64,000 bases of DNA from Chinchilla lanigera (lineage: Eukaryota; Chordata; Mammalia; Rodentia; Chinchillidae). The notes under the pieces were generated by a model. The model saw only the letters and a program-made list of their open reading frames with translations, made no database searches and was not told where the DNA came from. Within the stretch, counting starts at the first letter, position 1; the number at the start of each line of letters is the position of its first letter. Below, piece by piece: positions 60,082 through 64,000 of this stretch. A program made the position numbers and the translations under genes. The DNA is taken from assembly GCF_000276665.1 (NCBI RefSeq), contig NW_004955473.1, positions 10,194,654 to 10,258,653 on the forward strand, in the 5' to 3' direction.

Positions 60082-61136
60082 GTTTTTTGTTTTTGTGGTC
60101 CTGGGGATTGAACCCAGGGCCTTCATGCTGAGTTTCATCCCCAGCCTTTTTACTTTTTACTCCTTTTTTCTGTTTCAAAGAGAAAAAAACACAAAAATTT
60201 CAAAACAAGACATAGGAGGGTAACAATGGCTAATACATTACATATTGTTATCTTTAAATTATTCATAGTACAAGATACCAGCATTTAATTGTCCAAACAA
60301 TATTAGCACAAATCTTTCTTTTCAATGAACTAAGAGAAATTAGTACTAAAACTATCTTACATATATGTATTTTTTGCTTTTCCCTTCCTTCTTTTCTCTA
60401 TTCCCCCATCCCAGTTTCTCTTACCTTTTGAAGTTCCTTTCCATTTTACAGTATCTGTTGTACCTTTGGGATCTTATTTACTTTCAGTTTCTCACACTAG
60501 GGAGACAATATGATGTTTGCACATTGTCTGATTTATTTCTCTTATGATTATGGTCTCAAGTTACATCCATTTACCTATAAAAATCTCCCAGCTATACTTC
60601 TTTATGACTGTGTAGTATTCCACTATATAAAAAGACCACACCCTTTTTATCCATTCCTCAACTGATGTGCATTTAGGTTGTTTCCAAGATCTAGCTATCA
60701 CAAATTGTGCTGCAATAAGAAATGCAAATAGCAAATAAATATACAAAAAATGTTCAACATCACTAGTCATTTGAGAGATGCAGATTAAAGCAACACTGAG
60801 ACTCCACCTCTCCCAGGAAAGAATGTCTGTTATCAAGAAATCAACCAAGCACAAATGCTGGAGAGGCTGCAGAGAAAAAGGAAACCTTCTCCACTGTTGG
60901 TGGGGGTGTAGGCTGGTGCAACCACTGTGGAAATCATTGTGGAGATTCCTCAAAAATCTAGGATTGGAGGTCCCATTTGAGCCAGCTACTCCCCTTCTGG
61001 GTATCTTCCCAGAAGAATTTTCTTTTGAGACAAATTCTCACTAAATTACCCAGGCTGGGTTTGAACTTGTGAGGATCCTCCTGCTGCAGTCTCCCAAGCA
61101 GTTGCGGTTACAGGCCTATGAAACCACACCTAGCTT
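60082..61136 (-). mobile_element. B1-ID dimeric SINE, antisense, split by an L1
   Basis: The ID part (about 60096-60146; CCTGGGGATTGAACCCAGGG) and B1 part (about 61019-61134; CCCAGGCTGGGTTTGAAC) lie in the order expected for an antisense B1-ID dimer. The whole block, L1 included, is bounded by one perfect 15-bp duplication CATAGGGTTAATTTT (60067-60081 and 61137-61151). The SINE therefore went in first, and the L1 later entered its A-rich linker. Confidence 0.85.
60160..61018 (-). mobile_element. L1 with 5' inversion (twin priming)
   Basis: 60160-60718 is antisense L1 (3' UTR, then the ORF2 end up to the 'GCAGCACAATTTGTGATAGC' part). 60719-61018 is L1 in the sense orientation, carrying the ORF2 motif CWRGCREKGNLLHCWWGC and ending at the equivalent of GGGTATCTTCCCAGAAGAAT. 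By comparison with the 3917 copy, about 38 bp of L1 is missing between the two segments. This is the classical twin-priming product. Confidence 0.9.
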
Positions 61137-61526
61137 CATAGGGTTAATTTTTAACAGCAGTAAGTAATACCAAATTGCCCTCCCAAAAGACTGAACACAT
61201 TTACACTCTCACTAGTGTGTAAGAGTGCCATGCCTTCAGCAGTTCTGAACAGAAACCCTTTAATATGTATGCATTTGATCAGTGGGAAATGGTATCCTGT
61301 AACTTGTGGTTCCTTTTAATTATCAGTGAAATTGAGTATCATTACATATATTTGTGGCCATTTGTATTTCTTTTTTGGTAAATTCACTATAAGCTATGGT
61401 CTTTCTGTTTGGAAAATAAGAAAAACATCCCTTTGTTTCCCATATGTATTGCAAATATTTTTCCAAGTTTGTCATCTCTGTCATCCCCCCATGTCATTTC
61501 TTTTCACTTTCCTTTTTACTTTTCTC

Positions 61527-61608
61527 TTTTGCAGTGCTACAGAAGCAGTCCCAAGGCTTTGCACATGCTAGTAGGCAAGTGCTCTACCACTGAGCTCTAT
61601 CCCCACCC
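61527..61608 (-). mobile_element. ID SINE, antisense
   Basis: On the - strand it has GATAGAGCTCAGTGGTAGAG and a degraded B-box region. It is closer to the generic 'GTGGTAGAGC' ID type than the GGCACAGC copies, so probably older. Confidence 0.8.
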
Positions 61609-61869
61609 ACTGTATTCCCAACCCTTCTTTTTCTTAACCCTATAAGAGTTGTCTAACTTTATATCATGGAATTTATCAACATATTTCCTTAAAGAAAACT
61701 TCCCATAGTGGTATTTTAAAGCAGGCTTTTCAGTAACCCTTGAATCATACTATGTATTTTTAGTATTTGAGCTCTGTGAAATTCGAAATGCTTAGAAAGT
61801 AGAGTAGTTGAAATCAGAACCTTCAGAATTGCACAGACAAAATCACAGAAATAAATATATTTTGAATAC

Positions 61870-62010
61870 ATCTCTAAGCCACTGTTTTCTCATCTTTAAA
61901 ATGGAAATAGTACCTACCTTCCTTATAAGACCACAGAGGATGAAATGACACAAAATGGATTCACCCAATGCCTGGCCCAGAGAATGTACTGAATAAAAGA
62001 TGATGATGAG
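61870..62010 (+). mobile_element. MIR SINE, sense, partial
   Basis: 'CACTGTTTTCTCATCTTTAAAATGG', 'AATAGTACCTACCTTCCTTATAAG', 'CCCAATGCCTGGCCCAGAGAATG', 'TGAATAAAAGATG'. Confidence 0.8.
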
Positions 62011-62639
62011 AATGAAGAATTGAAGCATTTTAAAACTAATTACAGATGTTAATCGGATTGCTTTCAAGATTAGTAATAAATATTTTGTTTTCAAAATTTT
62101 TCATATTCAAATTCTGTTTTTTTTTCAAACTTCATTTATTGTGTATGCACACTTCTAATTTTCATTCCCTTTACTTTCCAAATTTTTTATCCAGCTAAAG
62201 GGGAAAATAGCATCCATGTCAAAGAGAGGTACTGAGGTGTGCTTACCTAGAAGAAAATGTATGGAAAGTTGCAGGTTCATATGTACATAAGGAGACAAAT
62301 GCCGGGATATATGCTACATACTACAGTATAAAAATAGAAACAAGCTAATCTAATAATAAAGATTAATCAAATAATGGTGCTTTGTACAATAGTAAAGCTG
62401 AAGTAACTACCTCCTCATGTAAAAGCATTTCTAGGCACAAGAACGTAATGTTGCATGAATGAAAGAGAAAATTTGAAAAGGTACATAAAGTGTGACATTA
62501 TGTATTTTTATTGCGGTCAAGTATATGGCGCATAGCATAATATTACTATTGTATGTGTACAGTTCTGAAACATCAAGTAGATTTGCCTTGTTGAACAATC
62601 ATCCCTGACATCTAATGCTAAATGATATTTTTGTATTCT

Positions 62640-62706
62640 AGGAATGGAACCCAGGGCCTCACACATGTTAAGCATGCACTCTACCACTGAGCTACATCCC
62701 CAGCCC
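62640..62706 (-). mobile_element. ID SINE, antisense
   Basis: The reverse complement reads GCTGGGGATGTAGCTCAGTG, GTAGAGTGCATGC, GGCCCTGGGTTCCATTCC. No clear tail or duplication. Confidence 0.85.
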
Positions 62707-64000
62707 AACTACATAATATTTTAAAGCACAAAAGATGTATTATATATCACTTGTTGATGTATAAAGATGTAGAAGTGTATAAAAATGTGCATGGGAACAA
62801 TAGACACTAACTTCACAGTGGTGGTTAGCTCTGGAAAGAAAAGGAAAAAGGATGTAGGGATAAGAAGGTGGGGCTTTGGCTACATCAACATTTCCTCTTG
62901 TAAAAGAGATACACAAACCAGATGTTAACATCTGCTAGAAGTGGGTGAAGAATACCTAGTGATCTGTAGTAGTATTTTCTTGATTGCCTACTATTTGACG
63001 TATGTCATAATCTTGAAACATTTTAAGTAAGAAAGAGGGTTTACAAAACAACTTGAAATTTTTACCTGACAGTTACGTTTCAAAAGTAATTAGTTTTGTC
63101 TTGTTATGTTTGGTTTCAGTAAGGCTTTCTTTAATACAGAGATCATAGTCAAAATATTTACCAACCTGTAAGGCACAAATACTAACATGAGAACACACCG
63201 GTTTTAGTCTCAGAATAGGCTTTTCAGGCCCCTTGCAGTGGCTGACATTATTCGCTTATTTCCTGAGATGGTTGGATTTGAGGCTCTTCTTTAGCAAGAG
63301 AACCCACCAGCACCTTGAGTATGTGTCTGTATGCTGAGTTTCCTAAATGGCTGATTGTGAACTTCCTGAAAGATTCCAAGTATGGTATAATGAGTCAACT
63401 TTACGGTTGACCAAAGAGTCACAGGAATGAGTTCTGGCCCATTTAAAGTTTCTCCCTGAGGAAACATAGGCTTAATAACTCAAATATGAGGTTATCTTCA
63501 AGCCTCAAATATCAAAGCCTGCTCTATTTTTTTCCAAGTTTCATTTGCTAGCTATTCCATTTGGTTTTTCAAAAATCTTATTAGACTGAATAATAGGTTT
63601 TGAGAGGAAGGAAGGTGGGTAGGTGCCCATTTTACCACAATTTACTCCGAAAAGGAAGCTGATTACAAGGTAATTTCTTGAAGAGGGCAGGATGCAGTTC
63701 TCACTTTGGAGGACAGCTCTACCCAAGGAAGTTGAAGCCATAGTAATACATTGATAGCTCTGTTTTGTCCCTCCCCAAGCCAAAACTCATCAGCATAAAC
63801 TCTGCCAAGACTACTTACACTGGTCTCCGTGATGTTCTCTCTGTGTTCTTGAACAAAGTCAAATCAGAACTTCAGGAAAGCTACCACTTCAGCCCTGCTT
63901 TAGGACTTGCAGTCATTCATAAGGTTCTTTCTCACCTTTCCCAGAGTAGTAAAGCTGATGGCATTCCTGGAGAGTGAACTGGAGGAAGCTACTTTTACAT

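Larger units (their letters stand above)
59450..61400 (-). mobile_element. Old L1M, antisense, host of the nested insertions
   Basis: Pieces on both sides of the nested SINE read as one antisense L1M: 'AAAGTGCTCATATATACAGG' near 59470 and 'GCTGCATCTTGATGGACTTG' near 59970 on the left. On the right are 'ACCAAATTGCCCTCCCAAAAGACTG', 'CATTTACACTCTCACTAGTGTG', 'AGTGGGAAATGGTATCCTG' and 'GTGGCCATTTGTATTTC'. Both outer ends are approximate. Confidence 0.6.
1..64000 (+). other. TENM1: TENM1 gene, internal portion (teneurin-1)
   Basis: The window lies entirely inside one gene. Six exons on the + strand join in frame to give about 390 residues of a teneurin. Teneurins are large type II transmembrane adhesion proteins of neurons that pair with latrophilins and with each other across synapses. 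The paralogue call rests on peptides such as [34 protein letters not shown] and [20 protein letters not shown]. As I recall them, these match TENM1 and differ from TENM2, 3 and 4 (for example [13 protein letters not shown] in TENM3). Neither the promoter nor either end of the gene is present. TENM1 is X-linked in other mammals, so this is probably X-chromosome sequence. Confidence 0.93.
48490..64000 (+). other. TENM1: TENM1 intron, 5' part, continuing past the right edge
   Basis: Phase 1 intron opening GTAAAA. Contents: ID SINEs (50088, 51465, 55795, 61527, 62640), MIR copies (about 52180-52420, 55640-55925, 61870-62010), Tigger-like element (about 56494-56775), and an old antisense L1 (about 59450-61400) that hosts a nested B1-ID and L1. 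An unassigned ancient repeat may lie at about 54400-54800. The stretches 48500-50070, 52430-54390, 56800-59440 and 62720-64000 hold no recognised exon. Confidence 0.85.

Noticed and set aside
60561..60953. 130-codon open frame on the - strand
   Set aside because: It reads across the L1 inversion point, joining antisense and sense L1 sequence. It is an artefact of the rearranged element.
63765..63977. 70-codon open frame near the right edge that might be the next TENM1 exon
   Set aside because: The peptide does not match the expected propeller sequence (GITVD...), and it lacks a matching acceptor and phase.

Overview
This window is a stretch of mammalian nuclear genome, most likely from a rodent that is not a mouse or rat. 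It covers an internal part of one large gene on the + strand, teneurin-1 (TENM1; X-linked in other mammals). Coding sequence makes up about 1.2 kb. The rest is intron, densely populated with retrotransposons. No bacterial or phage features, CRISPR array, stable RNA gene or complete second gene was found.

TENM1 layout: five ordinary exons at 9287-9548, 12525-12792, 27060-27203, 34525-34774 and 48257-48489, plus a 21-nt microexon at 43053-43073. All have AG/GT borders, and the codon phases join exactly (0, 1, 1, 2, then 2 through the microexon). In order they encode the end of the transthyretin-like region, the FN-plug, and the first blades of the NHL beta-propeller of the extracellular domain. 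The microexon inserts a basic stretch (N-R-D-T-R-H) between the first two propeller repeats without changing frame. This is the alternatively spliced site known in teneurins to tune adhesion. The EGF-repeat exons lie upstream of the window, and the rest of the propeller and the YD shell lie downstream.

Intron layout: the left edge (1 to about 2.7 kb) holds the 5' half of an antisense L1 (ORF1 remnant and probable 5' UTR) with an ID SINE inside it. A 5'-truncated sense L1 with clean target-site duplications occupies 3917-5754. Other recent L1 pieces lie at about 10.1-10.8, 27.3-29.2 and 60.2-61.0 kb. Tail-bearing ID SINEs are scattered throughout. They share a diagnostic 'GGCACAGCGCCTGCCTGGCAAGC ... 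GGTACC' type of body, and two B1-ID dimers occur. Dimeric B1-dID elements are known from squirrel, dormouse and guinea-pig type rodents, which is the basis for the organism guess. Older layers are MIR, L2, L1M, MER5/Tigger DNA transposons, an MLT1-type LTR and a URR1-like repeat.

Most interesting points: the TENM1 microexon and its splice-site context; a three-layer nest at about 59.6-61.4 kb (old L1 > B1-ID SINE with perfect 15-bp duplications > twin-primed inverted L1); a near-perfect 22-bp hairpin 67 bp downstream of a TENM1 splice donor; and two different tandem duplications in L1 3' UTRs. I found nothing that supports a wholly undescribed biological system. Repeat family names rest on recognition by eye, with no search run.
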